From Lentisphaerota bacterium (GTDB lineage: Bacteria; Verrucomicrobiota; Lentisphaeria; Victivallales; Victivallaceae), in assembly GCA_017134815.1 (NCBI GenBank), contig CP071032.1, positions 930,001-994,000 on the forward strand: a DNA stretch of 64,000 nucleotides, given 5' to 3'. Below the pieces are notes generated by a model. The model made no database searches and had not been told where the DNA came from. It worked only from the letters and a program-made list of their open reading frames with translations. Positions within the stretch are counted from its first letter, which is position 1. Every line of letters starts with the position of its first letter. This document shows, piece after piece, positions 46,266-55,291 of this stretch. Position numbers and translations under genes: made by a program.

Positions 46266-47063
46266 TTATATGCTGAACAGTGATGTCAGTACAGCATCTG
46301 CAATTATTATCAGAAAAATAGCGGTTACCACTGAAGAAGTGGCAGCCCGCCCCACCCCCTGAGCATCCCGATCCGCCTCAAAGCCCTTCATGCAGCCAAT
46401 TGCGGCAATAATCAGGGCAAAGAAAAAACTCTTGACCAGTCCCTGGGTCAAGTCCAGCGGCTTAACAACTTCAACAACTTTGAAGTAGTATTCAGTAACA
46501 GTTAAATCCAGCAATGAACAGACTATCAGCATGCCGCCAATAATTCCGAAAATATTGGCCAAGACGGTCAAACAAGGCAGGACTACAATCATTGCTAGAA
46601 CTTTCGGCACAATCAGCACCCGGCTGGGCAGCATGCCAAAAGTAACCAGCGCATCAATCTCTTCAGAAGCTTTCATGGTACCGATTTCAGCGGCAAAAGC
46701 CGAACCTGAACGCCCGGCAAGAACAACAGCAGTCATCAAAGGCCCCAGTTCGGTTACAATTACAGTCCCTATCAGGTTGACCACATAATTCTGAACCCCG
46801 TAACGGCCAAGTTGAACAAAAGCCTGAAACGCAAGAATTACACCAATCAAGGTTCCGAGCAGCGAGACGATAGGTACTGCATCACTGCCGCAAATATCCA
46901 TATAATAAAGTGTATTTTTAAAATGAATCTTACGCGGATGCCGTACAGCGTCAGCAAATGCGCCCAGCATTTCTCCACTGAATTTTATGAAGTTCAAAGC
47001 TTCAGTACATATCTTGCAGGCAGCGTCACCAACCTGCTGAAACAGTTGTATCTCCTGGCGCAT
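46266..47063 (-). CDS. mlaE: MlaE-family ABC transporter permease
   Basis: 265 residues, normal size, with five to six membrane helices. The family core is recognisable: VPIVSLLGTLIGVILAFQA, VTELGPLMTAVVLAGRSGSAFAAEIGTM and EEIDAL. It forms the inner-membrane translocation unit for phospholipids between inner and outer membranes. The expected ATPase MlaF is not in the operon. The 4-bp gap from the lipoprotein gene indicates coupling. Confidence 0.95.
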   Translation of the reverse strand: MRQEIQLFQQVGDAACKICTEALNFIKFSGEMLGAFADAVRHPRKIHFKNTLYYMDICGSDAVPIVSLLGTLIGVILAFQAFVQLGRYGVQNYVVNLIGTVIVTELGPLMTAVVLAGRSGSAFAAEIGTMKASEEIDALVTFGMLPSRVLIVPKVLAMIVVLPCLTVLANIFGIIGGMLIVCSLLDLTVTEYYFKVVEVVKPLDLTQGLVKSFFFALIIAAIGCMKGFEADRDAQGVGRAATSSVVTAIFLIIIADAVLTSLFSI

Positions 47064-47067
47064 AATA

Positions 47068-47616
47068 TTATTTCTTCAGGATTTTATTAATCTCTACTGC
47101 AAGCTCTTTACCCAGCTGGTTGACTGCGGCTGATGCGGCTCTGGCATATTCGACAGGACTCTTTTCTTTCAGCCCAACGGATATATCGAATTGCCGGTCG
47201 AGTCTGGACTTGCCCCGGCGGATGGTGTAAAAACCGCTTATCGCAAACTGCATTTTGTCCAGCTTGACTTCAAACGTATCCAGTGTTCCGTAAATTTCAC
47301 AAGCCGGGGCATCTGTCGTATAGTTCACAGCAAAAGCTTTATTGAGGCTGCGCATTAATAACTCACCCGGAGTCTGTATCCACTTGCTGTAGCCTGCGTC
47401 AACTATTCTGTACTTGTTAATCCTGATTCTGATTTTTGATCCGGCACCTGACTCATTGTCAAACTCGGAAACTTTAACATTCGCTGCTGCAGCGAGCCTT
47501 ACCGGCTCCACACTGAGGTCATAATAAGCAGTTTTATGATATGGAGCAAAAATACAACCGGCAAGCGTAACAGAAAGTAAAAAGGTAACTACAAGCACCT
47601 TAGCAATTTTTAACAT
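47068..47616 (-). CDS. ABC-type transport auxiliary lipoprotein (PqiC-like)
   Basis: 182 residues. A lipoprotein signal with lipobox LAGC gives Cys at about residue 21. The mature protein begins YYDLSVEP. The DUF330/PqiC/MlaA-partner-type pattern follows (KVSEFDNE..., RYRIVDAGYSKW-like strands, LNKAF, FEVKLDKMQFAISGFYTIRR). Such lipoproteins sit in the outer membrane and dock MCE transporters. It is the first gene of the operon, with GGAGG before the ATG. Confidence 0.85.
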   Translation of the reverse strand: MLKIAKVLVVTFLLSVTLAGCIFAPYHKTAYYDLSVEPVRLAAAANVKVSEFDNESGAGSKIRIRINKYRIVDAGYSKWIQTPGELLMRSLNKAFAVNYTTDAPACEIYGTLDTFEVKLDKMQFAISGFYTIRRGKSRLDRQFDISVGLKEKSPVEYARAASAAVNQLGKELAVEINKILKK

Positions 47617-47905
47617 AGAATAACAACCTCCGAATTTAGAAAAATGCTGTCAAAATAGTTTATCCCTTTCCAGAGCAAAATCAACTTGCACCGTCAATAT
47701 AACCGCGCTTTTTATCAAATACAGCTTCTTAAGGCAATAATTAATCACTGAATATACCCCCCTCTCAATTGCAAAATCGTCGTACTTAAACTATTTTATG
47801 AGGATGTCAGTTCAAGTACTTATTTCTTTATCCTTGTAGCAGGGGGTTATTTTCATACTTGTGCTGCAATTATTTAATCATAAAAATTTTACGGAACGAC
47901 ATGGA

Positions 47906-49777
47906 ATGTCCAGAAAAGATACTATTTTAAGCACAGTAAACTCACCGGAGGACCTGAAAAAACTGTCCCTGGACGAGCTGAAAAAACTGGCTGTTGAAAT
48001 AAGAAAGCTTATTATCGATACGGTGGCTTCTGAAGGAGGCCACCTGGCGCCGAATCTGGGTGTAGTCGAACTTACAATAGCTTTGCACCGGGTATTTGAT
48101 TCCCCACACGACAAGCTGGTGTGGGACGTAGGTCATCAGGGCTATGTTCACAAGCTGCTGACCGGGCGCAAGGAATTTTTTAAGACCCTCCGGAAATATA
48201 AAGGCTGCCTGGGTTTTTTATCGCGCGAAGAATCGGATTATGACTGTTTCGGGGCAGGACATGCCGGTACGGCTATTTCCGCAGCCCTCGGCATGGCAGC
48301 TGCCGCAGACCTCAAAGGCTCCGGCGAAAAAATTGTAGCGGTTGTAGGTGACGGCTCACTTAACTGCGGCATTTCGCTTGAAGGACTTAATAACATCAGC
48401 GGCACTTCTCAGAATATGACTATCATTCTGAACGACAACAAAATGTCTATTTCAGAAAATGTCGGTGCGATTCCTTCATACCTTAACCGGATTATAACCG
48501 CAAAACGCTATAATAAGATTAAGGCTTTTGCCAGAAAGTTGCTGCTTAAAGTCCCCAAGCATCAAAAGATAAGGCGAGCTATTCAGCGCCTGGAAGAAGC
48601 GACAAAAAGTATTTTTCTGCCCGGTGTCTTCTTTGAAGAGCTCGGCATCCGTTACATCGGACCGATTGACGGTCACGACCTGCGCGAGATGATCAGGGCG
48701 TTTGACGCCGTAAAAGATTCGAATCGCCCGGTTCTGGTACACGTCTGCACCGAGAAGGGACGCGGCTATACCCCGGCGGAAGAAGCGCCGGAAAAATTCC
48801 ACGGCTTATCCGCATTTGACCCTGCCACCGGCAAAAGCAACGGCAAAGGCGGTTTGACATTTTCCAAGGCATTCGGCAACTCTGCGGTTGAGCTGGCTGA
48901 AACATACAGCGACGTCACCGCCATTACCGCCGCCATGGCTAAAGGAACCGGACTGTCAAACTTTGCACAGACCTTTCCTGACCGTTTTTATGATGTCGGT
49001 ATTGCAGAGGAACACGCTGTAGTCTTTGCGGCCGGCCTTGCAGCCTCAGGCTTACGTCCGGTAGTTGCCATGTATGCAACTTTTATGCAGAGGGCACTTG
49101 ATTGTGTCTTCCATGACGTATGTTTGCAGAACCTGCCGGTCATATTCTGCCTTGACCGCGCGGGAATTGTTGAAGACGGGCCAACCCATCACGGCATCCA
49201 CGATCTGGGCTTTTTTCGCAGCCTGCCAAACCTGATTTTGATGTCACCCCAACATGAAGCCGAACTTAGAGACATGATTTTCAGTGCCTATGAGTTGAAA
49301 TGTCCGGTCGTTATACGTTATCCCCGGGGCAAATCCGGCTTGATTGACGAATTACCCCAAACCCCACCCGGCAGAATTGAAACCGGCAAAGCTGAAGTTG
49401 TCCATCCTGGCAGCGACGGTGTAATCTGGTCTGTAGGCAGGGAAGTGCAGACTGCCATGAAAGTGGCTCAGAATTTAGAGAAAGCAGGTATTTTCATAAA
49501 AGTAGTCAATACCAGATTTCTGCGTCCGTTCGATGCCGGTGCCCTGCTTGAGGATGCGGCAAAAATGCCGGTATTTACCCTTGAGGACTGCGTCATTACC
49601 GGCGGTCTGGCATCGGAAGTTGACGAAGTTCTCGTACATACCTCGCACCACGGCACAAAACATTTTGGCTGGAGTAAAGAAATTGTTCCTCATGGCTGCA
49701 CCAGTAAAATCAGGGACAGCCTGAATATGAGTACTGAGCGGATAGCAGAACAAATCAAGTTGTTTTTGAACAGGTGA
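47906..49777 (+). CDS. dxs: 1-deoxy-D-xylulose-5-phosphate synthase
   Basis: 623 residues from the ATG at 47906, which gives the canonical N-terminus; a GTG at 47861 would add 15 residues. It condenses pyruvate and glyceraldehyde 3-phosphate with thiamine diphosphate, the first step of MEP isoprenoid synthesis. Motifs: VWDVGHQGYVHKLLTGR, ThDP motif GDGSLNCGISLEGLNN, DVGIAEEHAVVFAAG and the transketolase C domain (WSVGREVQTAMKVA). It is followed 59 bp later by a small exported protein. Confidence 0.96.
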   Translation: MSRKDTILSTVNSPEDLKKLSLDELKKLAVEIRKLIIDTVASEGGHLAPNLGVVELTIALHRVFDSPHDKLVWDVGHQGYVHKLLTGRKEFFKTLRKYKGCLGFLSREESDYDCFGAGHAGTAISAALGMAAAADLKGSGEKIVAVVGDGSLNCGISLEGLNNISGTSQNMTIILNDNKMSISENVGAIPSYLNRIITAKRYNKIKAFARKLLLKVPKHQKIRRAIQRLEEATKSIFLPGVFFEELGIRYIGPIDGHDLREMIRAFDAVKDSNRPVLVHVCTEKGRGYTPAEEAPEKFHGLSAFDPATGKSNGKGGLTFSKAFGNSAVELAETYSDVTAITAAMAKGTGLSNFAQTFPDRFYDVGIAEEHAVVFAAGLAASGLRPVVAMYATFMQRALDCVFHDVCLQNLPVIFCLDRAGIVEDGPTHHGIHDLGFFRSLPNLILMSPQHEAELRDMIFSAYELKCPVVIRYPRGKSGLIDELPQTPPGRIETGKAEVVHPGSDGVIWSVGREVQTAMKVAQNLEKAGIFIKVVNTRFLRPFDAGALLEDAAKMPVFTLEDCVITGGLASEVDEVLVHTSHHGTKHFGWSKEIVPHGCTSKIRDSLNMSTERIAEQIKLFLNR

Positions 49778-49836
49778 CTTGTTAAAGTAAAATTGTAAAG
49801 TTAAAGTATCGTAAAGATAAAAAAAGGTGCAAAAGA

Positions 49837-50157
49837 ATGAAATATTACCTGATGCTGACAGTACTCTGCTGCGGATTAACTGTCCTTGGTGCGGACAAAT
49901 CGCCAAGAGAAACCTTGAATGACCTCAAGGTCGAGCAGAAAAAGGTTGCGCAAGAAATCTATAAACTGCGGCTTAAGCTGATAAAAGAAGATCCGGCACT
50001 GGCAAAACTCCATAAAAAAATTATGGAACTGCATAGAGAAATGGCTCTCAAGCTTGAAAGCAAAAAATCAATGCGGATTATGGTTGACAAAGCCTCACAA
50101 CTGGATCAAAAAATTAAAGATTTAGAAAAAAAAGTTCCAGAAGAAACGGAAGAGTAA
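49837..50157 (+). CDS. Small exported coiled-coil protein
   Basis: 106 residues with signal peptide MKYYLMLTVLCCGLTVLGA. The mature 87 residues are a continuous charged helix with heptad-like spacing (LKVEQKKVAQEIYKLRLKLI...). The ATG follows AAAGG. It lies between dxs and rfbB, 5 bp before rfbB, so is probably co-transcribed. Function unknown. Confidence 0.75.
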   Translation: MKYYLMLTVLCCGLTVLGADKSPRETLNDLKVEQKKVAQEIYKLRLKLIKEDPALAKLHKKIMELHREMALKLESKKSMRIMVDKASQLDQKIKDLEKKVPEETEE

Positions 50158-50162
50158 CTTAA

Positions 50163-51179
50163 ATGAGTAAAACAATTTTAGTTGCGGGTGGAGCAGGATT
50201 CATCGGGGTCAATTTTATCAAGTTCATGCTGCGGGAAAATCCCGGTGTGAAAATTGTTAACTTTGACGCTCTTACTTATGCTGGAAATCTGGCAAGCCTG
50301 GCTGACTGTGAAAACAATCCGGATTATGAATTTTTTCATGGTGATATCAGGAATGATAAAGATGTAGCATCAGCCATTAAGAAATATAATGTTGACAGTA
50401 TTATAAATTTTGCTGCTGAAAGCCATGTCGATCGTTCCATAGACGGACCGCATGTTTTTCTGGACACCAATATACTTGGCACCTATACGCTGCTGCAAGC
50501 CGCCCGCGACTTTGGAATTCAGAGGTTCCTGCAGGTTTCTACCGATGAAGTTTACGGATCCCTCGGAAAAGAAGGCATGTTCACGGAAAGCACCAGCATC
50601 AAGCCCAACTCACCATACAGCGCCAGCAAGGCTTCGGCCGATCATCTGGTACGGTCCTGGCACAAAACTTATGATCTGAATGCGGTAATCACCCGGTGTT
50701 CAAATAACTATGGAGCTTACCAGTTTCCAGAAAAAATGATCCCGCTTTGCATCAACAATGCACGTCACAATAACAAGATCCCGGTATACGGAGATGGCAT
50801 GCAGGTTCGCGACTGGCTGTACGTTTACGACCACTGTACCGCTATCTGGGCAGTCTTTGACCGTGCCGCCCCTGGAGAAGTATTCAATATCGGCGGCAAT
50901 AACGAAAAGACTAACCTTACTCTAGTCAATTCCATTCTGGCAATGCTCGGCAAATCCAAGGGCCTGATTCAATTTGTCAAGGATCGTCCCGGACATGACC
51001 GGCGCTATGCCATTGATTCATCAAAAATGAAAGAAAAACTTGGCTGGGAACCATCAGTAACTTTTGAACAGGGAATCGAAAAAACTATCAAGTGGTATAT
51101 GGATAACCAGGCGTGGCTTGATCAGGTCACCAGCGGCGATTATCAGAATTACTACAAGCAGATGTACCATCAACGCTGA
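50163..51179 (+). CDS. rfbB: dTDP-glucose 4,6-dehydratase
   Basis: 338 residues, extended SDR fold. NAD-binding is GGAGFIGVNFIKFML. The catalytic region is STDEVYGSLG (T-D-E) and YSASKASADHLV (Y-x3-K). FGDG-type YGDGMQVRDWLYV and the substrate-binding R-x-G-H-D-R-R-Y (DRPGHDRRYAID) are present. It makes dTDP-4-keto-6-deoxyglucose for rhamnose and other deoxysugars of surface glycans. No rfbA, C or D is adjacent, so the pathway is split across the genome. Confidence 0.95.
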   Translation: MSKTILVAGGAGFIGVNFIKFMLRENPGVKIVNFDALTYAGNLASLADCENNPDYEFFHGDIRNDKDVASAIKKYNVDSIINFAAESHVDRSIDGPHVFLDTNILGTYTLLQAARDFGIQRFLQVSTDEVYGSLGKEGMFTESTSIKPNSPYSASKASADHLVRSWHKTYDLNAVITRCSNNYGAYQFPEKMIPLCINNARHNNKIPVYGDGMQVRDWLYVYDHCTAIWAVFDRAAPGEVFNIGGNNEKTNLTLVNSILAMLGKSKGLIQFVKDRPGHDRRYAIDSSKMKEKLGWEPSVTFEQGIEKTIKWYMDNQAWLDQVTSGDYQNYYKQMYHQR

Positions 51180-51192
51180 ATGGAACCCGCAG

Positions 51193-51218
51193 AGTGCAGG
51201 ACACCTGAGTCCTGCACT
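51193..51218 (+). terminator. Hairpin after rfbB
   Basis: A perfect 10-bp stem (AGTGCAGGAC / GTCCTGCACT) with a 6-nt loop, followed only by TTA. A second, weaker AAAACAG/CTGTTTT hairpin with a T run lies at 51304-51324. Confidence 0.6.
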
Positions 51219-51796
51219 TAACAACCATGCAGAAACAGCCAAAATTGGCCGCTGGATTGTAATCAATTAATGAAAAAACAGATAATTTTAGTACAGTTGA
51301 ATTAAAACAGCAGACTGTTTTTTTCTCAAAATCTTAGTTTTGAAAAAGCTTTCTCTCTTCACTTCTGCCATACAAAGCATTTCCCCAAAGCTACCTTAAA
51401 TTTTTGACCACTCTGGTATAAAAGCTAAATCTGACAAACCATTTAACTTTTTGGCAATGAACATAAATCAAACTGCATGAGACGTTATTAATTATATTTT
51501 AAAACGGCTGTTTATGATCTGACTTACCCTCCCAAAAACCAGCTGCATAAAGCTGTTTATACATCGCTTGAAGCTTAAAAACAGCTGTATCAGGAACAAT
51601 ACTTAAAAAACTGATTACTATTTCTACATGACGAAGAGTGCTGATGATTAATAGGGTTTTAGCTCTTCAGACAGCTGAAGACTCTGATCATATTTTTTTC
51701 AAGCATCCTCTCAAAATTCACTTCTTGATGCCTGAACGGCATTACGATTTTATGATAACGGAAATTTTATTTCCACTAACCAAGGAGCAACATATC
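51219..51796. other. Long intergenic region before the first GDSL gene
   Basis: No gene with a ribosome-binding site was found. It holds a weak terminator-like hairpin (51304-51324) and an inverted pair AGCTGTTT/AAACAGCT at 51551-51558 and 51579-51586. An open frame extends upstream of 51797 from 51638, but the paralogue comparison places the start at 51797. Confidence 0.5.
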
Positions 51797-53170
51797 TTGC
51801 GGAAATTTCAATTAAGTTTTCTATTGATAACGCTGCCACTCATCACATTCGCTAAAGCCGGAATTAATATTTACATTGACAATCAATCCAGTCAGACAAT
51901 TACGGTTGTTCAAAAAGACGACAAGTCAGGAAAAACCAATAAAACTCTGACGGTTCTGCCCGGTGCCACAGTAAAATTCAATTATATTTCAACAGGCTAT
52001 CTTTTTAAACTGCGAATTAAAAAACGACTTCAGATTTTTTCAGGAGGAGCAACTCTTGGTGAAGCTGCCATAAAAGTCTCAAGTGCATTCACAGATAATT
52101 CCTTTAACGTTTATGATCTCGAGGGCGAACTGGCTGTTGACAATGTGGCAATGGAATGGCAAAGCTGGTACGGCACCCCTAATATAACGGTAACGGTATT
52201 TCCGGAAAAGCTTGATCTTTCCAAAAGTGAAATTTTCAAAAATGTCAAGCGGGTCCTGATATTTGGCGACAGCCTTTCCGACAAAGGGACGCTGTTCGAA
52301 TATACCCAGGGTGTTATCCCAACAGCAAAACATTACTATAACGGTATGTTCTCCAACTCTGATGTCTGGGCTGAAAGGCTGAAGAATTCCTTAAAGCCGT
52401 TCGGTATAGAAGTCAGCAACTATGCAGTAGGCGGAGCAACGGCAATATTCAATCCGGATTTTGAACATTTGCCCTATAGTCTTGCCGGCGAATTTGACGT
52501 ATTTATAGCCAATGCCAAACTCAAAAACTGGAAGGGATTTAACCAGTTTCTGGTTTTCACCTGGATTGGGGGAAACGACTACCTGACTGAGTCCGCCAGT
52601 CTTTCCAGCCAGGCTATTGAGAATCTGGCCGGCAATGTAGTTGCCAGTATAAAAAGTAACACTAAGAAGCTTATTAAAAAAGGCGTCTCAAAGTTTGTTT
52701 TTATCACCCTGCCGGACTTGTCTCTGGTACCGGAAAGCAAAGTTGACTTGAAAAATACTACTGTGACAAAAGCTCTTTCAGAAAAACATAATCAGAATCT
52801 TAAAGATATGATTACCGAGCTGCAGAGCCAGTACAGCGACAAGACCTTTATCCTTCTGGATATAACCCCGCAATTCAACAGCGGCATAAATAATACCGCG
52901 GAGTTCAATCGACAGTACGGCACAAATATCACTATCGTAAATGATTCCTGCTGGAAAGGCGGCTATACACTTTTAAAAAGTCAACAGGCCCTGAGCAAAA
53001 CTCTGCCTAAGACCGCAGATATAAAATCAGCGTTGATGGTCGCCTCAAGCGGTGAGATGCGGGCGAACCCTGAAAACTATTTCTTCTGGGACAGAGTCCA
53101 TCCTACAGAGCCAATTCATAAAGTACTGTTCAATTATTTTCTTGAGACGCTTGGAGTAAGCATCAAGTAG
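51797..53170 (+). CDS. Exported GDSL/SGNH esterase, copy 1 (TTG start)
   Basis: 457 residues. Starting at TTG 51797 gives the signal peptide MRKFQLSFLLITLPLITFAKAG, with AGGAG 9 nt upstream. The paralogue downstream has the same layout. An upstream ATG would add 53 residues of unlike sequence. An N-terminal beta-rich domain (about 23-145; ages resembling NQSSQTITVVQKD...PGATVKFNYIST) precedes the SGNH hydrolase: nucleophile S159 (IFGDSLSDKGTL), G of YAVGGAT, N of WIGGNDYL, and D432-x-x-H435 (DRVHPT). It resembles secreted phospholipases/acyltransferases such as PlaA or thermolabile haemolysin. Substrate unknown. Confidence 0.9.
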   Translation: MRKFQLSFLLITLPLITFAKAGINIYIDNQSSQTITVVQKDDKSGKTNKTLTVLPGATVKFNYISTGYLFKLRIKKRLQIFSGGATLGEAAIKVSSAFTDNSFNVYDLEGELAVDNVAMEWQSWYGTPNITVTVFPEKLDLSKSEIFKNVKRVLIFGDSLSDKGTLFEYTQGVIPTAKHYYNGMFSNSDVWAERLKNSLKPFGIEVSNYAVGGATAIFNPDFEHLPYSLAGEFDVFIANAKLKNWKGFNQFLVFTWIGGNDYLTESASLSSQAIENLAGNVVASIKSNTKKLIKKGVSKFVFITLPDLSLVPESKVDLKNTTVTKALSEKHNQNLKDMITELQSQYSDKTFILLDITPQFNSGINNTAEFNRQYGTNITIVNDSCWKGGYTLLKSQQALSKTLPKTADIKSALMVASSGEMRANPENYFFWDRVHPTEPIHKVLFNYFLETLGVSIK

Positions 53171-53191
53171 TAACAGCACAAGTATTATCCT

Positions 53192-53237
53192 GCCTGTCAC
53201 TTTTCTCATAATATTATTTTTGAGAAAAGTGACAGGC
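53192..53237 (+). terminator. 17-bp hairpin after GDSL copy 1
   Basis: A perfect 17-bp stem (GCCTGTCACTTTTCTCA and its complement) with a 12-nt AT loop (53209-53220), 21 bp past the stop. The T tract is short (TTA). Confidence 0.65.
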
Positions 53238-53683
53238 TTATCTGTATAACAGTTTATGCAGAACTTTATAAAGTTTCACACCATACCCCGGGTATTATAA
53301 ATTGTAAGTATTTAGTAAGTATTCCAGAACGCATTAAAATAACTCATTTAAATTAAATCCACCTCAAAAAATTCACTTTTATTTTTATAAAAAATACATA
53401 TTTGCATGAACAAAAGAAAAGTTTTAGCAATCTATATGAACTTTGTGGGAAGATACAAAATATCAGGTTATTAATCGCCAAGCTGCTTTTATTACCGCTT
53501 TTCATTGAATCTGCCAACAGCCTTCAAGACAACAAAGCTTTTGAAGATTGAAGCTTAAGGAGAGTCTGTACAGATTTTATTGAGATTCACCATCTTCTTA
53601 TGCTTAGTAAGCAGTGCCTCTCTGGTGCTGCAGAAACTGAAAAAACTGGATAAATACAATTATCCTGAACAATGGAGATTATA
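53238..53683. other. Intergenic region between the GDSL paralogues
   Basis: AT-rich. Only an unconvincing 22-codon frame from 53406 without a Shine-Dalgarno sequence was seen. It probably contains the promoter of copy 2, but I cannot place it. Confidence 0.4.
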
Positions 53684-55090
53684 TTGAGAAAGAGTTTTTT
53701 TGTTTTATTGTGTATATCATTACCACTGATAACATTTGCAAAAGCCGGCATGAATATTTTCATTAAAAATGAGTCAAAAGGAGCAATAACAGTTGATCTG
53801 GAAAAATTCAGTTCCGGAAAAGTAGAAAAAAGCATTAACATCCTGCCCGGAACAACTGAAAAGCTGGGTTATATCAGCACAAATAGATTTTATGGGTTCA
53901 GCAAAAAAAGGAGAATAAAAATACAAAAACCTGGGGAGAGCTGCTGGCCTTACTCAGTAGATGTACTTCTTGAAAGCGGTTACAGCAGTAACTCCTTCAG
54001 GGTCCTTAAGACTTCCGGTAACGTTGCTGTTGACAACATGCATAAAATATGGCAGAACTGGTTCCCAACACCATGCCTTACCATAACCGTCTCTCCTCAA
54101 AAACTTGATATTTCCCGAAGCAGAATATTTCAGGATGTTATCAGAGTACTGATATTTGGAGACAGTCTTTCAGATAAAGGAACTTTGTGCAAATACACTC
54201 AGGGAGTTATACCCACCCCTAGAAACTATTATAACGGTATGTTTTCAAACGGACCAGTCTGGTCAGAGAAAATGCGGTATGACTTGAGAAGATACTGTGG
54301 AATTGGAGTGAGTAACTATGCAGTAGGCGGGTCAACAACAACTCCAAAAGATGATTATTCGCACTTGCCTTACAGTCTTTGCGGAGAAATGGAAACCTTC
54401 AGAAAAGATGCAGCCAATAACGGCTGGACTGATTTTGACCGCTTCCTGGCCTTTATCTGGATTGGAGGCAACGACTACCTCACTGAACCGGCAGACTTGA
54501 CTGATGAGCAGATTTGTAATTTAGTCGGCAATGTCATTACCGGAATAAGGAATCATGCTGAAGCTTTGATCAATACAGGAGTTAAGAAGTTTGTTTTTAT
54601 AACTCTGCCGGATCTTGGACTTGTTCCAGAGTGCAAGGTGGACTTGAAGAACTCAGAGGTAACTCATAAACTTTCAATGTTCCACAACTACTTATTAAAA
54701 GTACTAGTAGTAAACCTGCAGCAAATGTACCCGGAACGCACATTTGCTCTCATTGATATGACTCCAAAATTTACAGAGTGCATCAATAACCCGGACAGCT
54801 TTAATAAAAAATACGGAACCAATATTGTCAATGTTGACGATTCCTGCTGTGTTGGTGGCTATACTGTACTTGACAGTTACCTGCTCAAAACTTCCGTGCT
54901 TCCCAGAACCGGAGACCTACAGGCTGCTGCTGCAAACTATGTTGTTGTGTCTGACAGACAGGATGAATATGTCTTTTATGACAGAGTTCATCCAACTGAA
55001 CCAATGCATAACTTTATGTATCATTTTTATATGGAATCCCTTGGTGCCAGATTTATAGAAGAAGGATCACCAGGATATCGCGGCTTCTAA
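53684..55090 (+). CDS. Exported GDSL/SGNH esterase, copy 2 (TTG start)
   Basis: 468 residues. The TTG at 53684 with GGAG 6 nt upstream gives MRKSFFVLLCISLPLITFAKAG, co-linear with copy 1; the ATG at 53672 overlaps the SD itself. The N-terminal beta domain is followed by the SGNH core: S161 (IFGDSLSDKGTL), YAVGGSTT, IWIGGNDYLTE and D433-x-x-H436 (DRVHPT). It is alignable with copy 1 end to end, except for extra cysteines (for example SCCVGGYT) and an 8-residue C-terminal extension. A clear tandem duplication with divergence; probably secreted lipolytic enzymes. Confidence 0.9.
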   Translation: MRKSFFVLLCISLPLITFAKAGMNIFIKNESKGAITVDLEKFSSGKVEKSINILPGTTEKLGYISTNRFYGFSKKRRIKIQKPGESCWPYSVDVLLESGYSSNSFRVLKTSGNVAVDNMHKIWQNWFPTPCLTITVSPQKLDISRSRIFQDVIRVLIFGDSLSDKGTLCKYTQGVIPTPRNYYNGMFSNGPVWSEKMRYDLRRYCGIGVSNYAVGGSTTTPKDDYSHLPYSLCGEMETFRKDAANNGWTDFDRFLAFIWIGGNDYLTEPADLTDEQICNLVGNVITGIRNHAEALINTGVKKFVFITLPDLGLVPECKVDLKNSEVTHKLSMFHNYLLKVLVVNLQQMYPERTFALIDMTPKFTECINNPDSFNKKYGTNIVNVDDSCCVGGYTVLDSYLLKTSVLPRTGDLQAAAANYVVVSDRQDEYVFYDRVHPTEPMHNFMYHFYMESLGARFIEEGSPGYRGF

Positions 55091-55106
55091 GCTCGCACTA
55101 TAATTC

Positions 55107-55140
55107 AACCGGGCTGTCGTGCAGCCCGGTTTTTTCTTTT
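55107..55140 (+). terminator. Intrinsic terminator of GDSL copy 2
   Basis: AACCGGGCTG / CAGCCCGGTT with a TCGTG loop, followed by TTTTCTTTT. Confidence 0.9.
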
Positions 55141-55291
55141 CTTACTCCTGTTTGTTTTTTTAACAGTTAACTTCTTTCTTCGGAACAATGGCAGTATCCA
55201 GGAAGTCTCAATACATAGTAATTATGTTGAGCTAAACATATGCAACTCAACGATAAAAAGTATTATTTAATGGATTTCAAGGGAGAATTTT

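Noticed and set aside
51638..51796. 53-codon N-terminal extension of GDSL copy 1
   Set aside because: Absent from the paralogue, precedes a clear signal peptide, and the SD lies just before the TTG at 51797.
53406..53474. 22-codon frame in the GDSL intergenic region
   Set aside because: No Shine-Dalgarno sequence, ordinary composition and chance length in AT-rich DNA.
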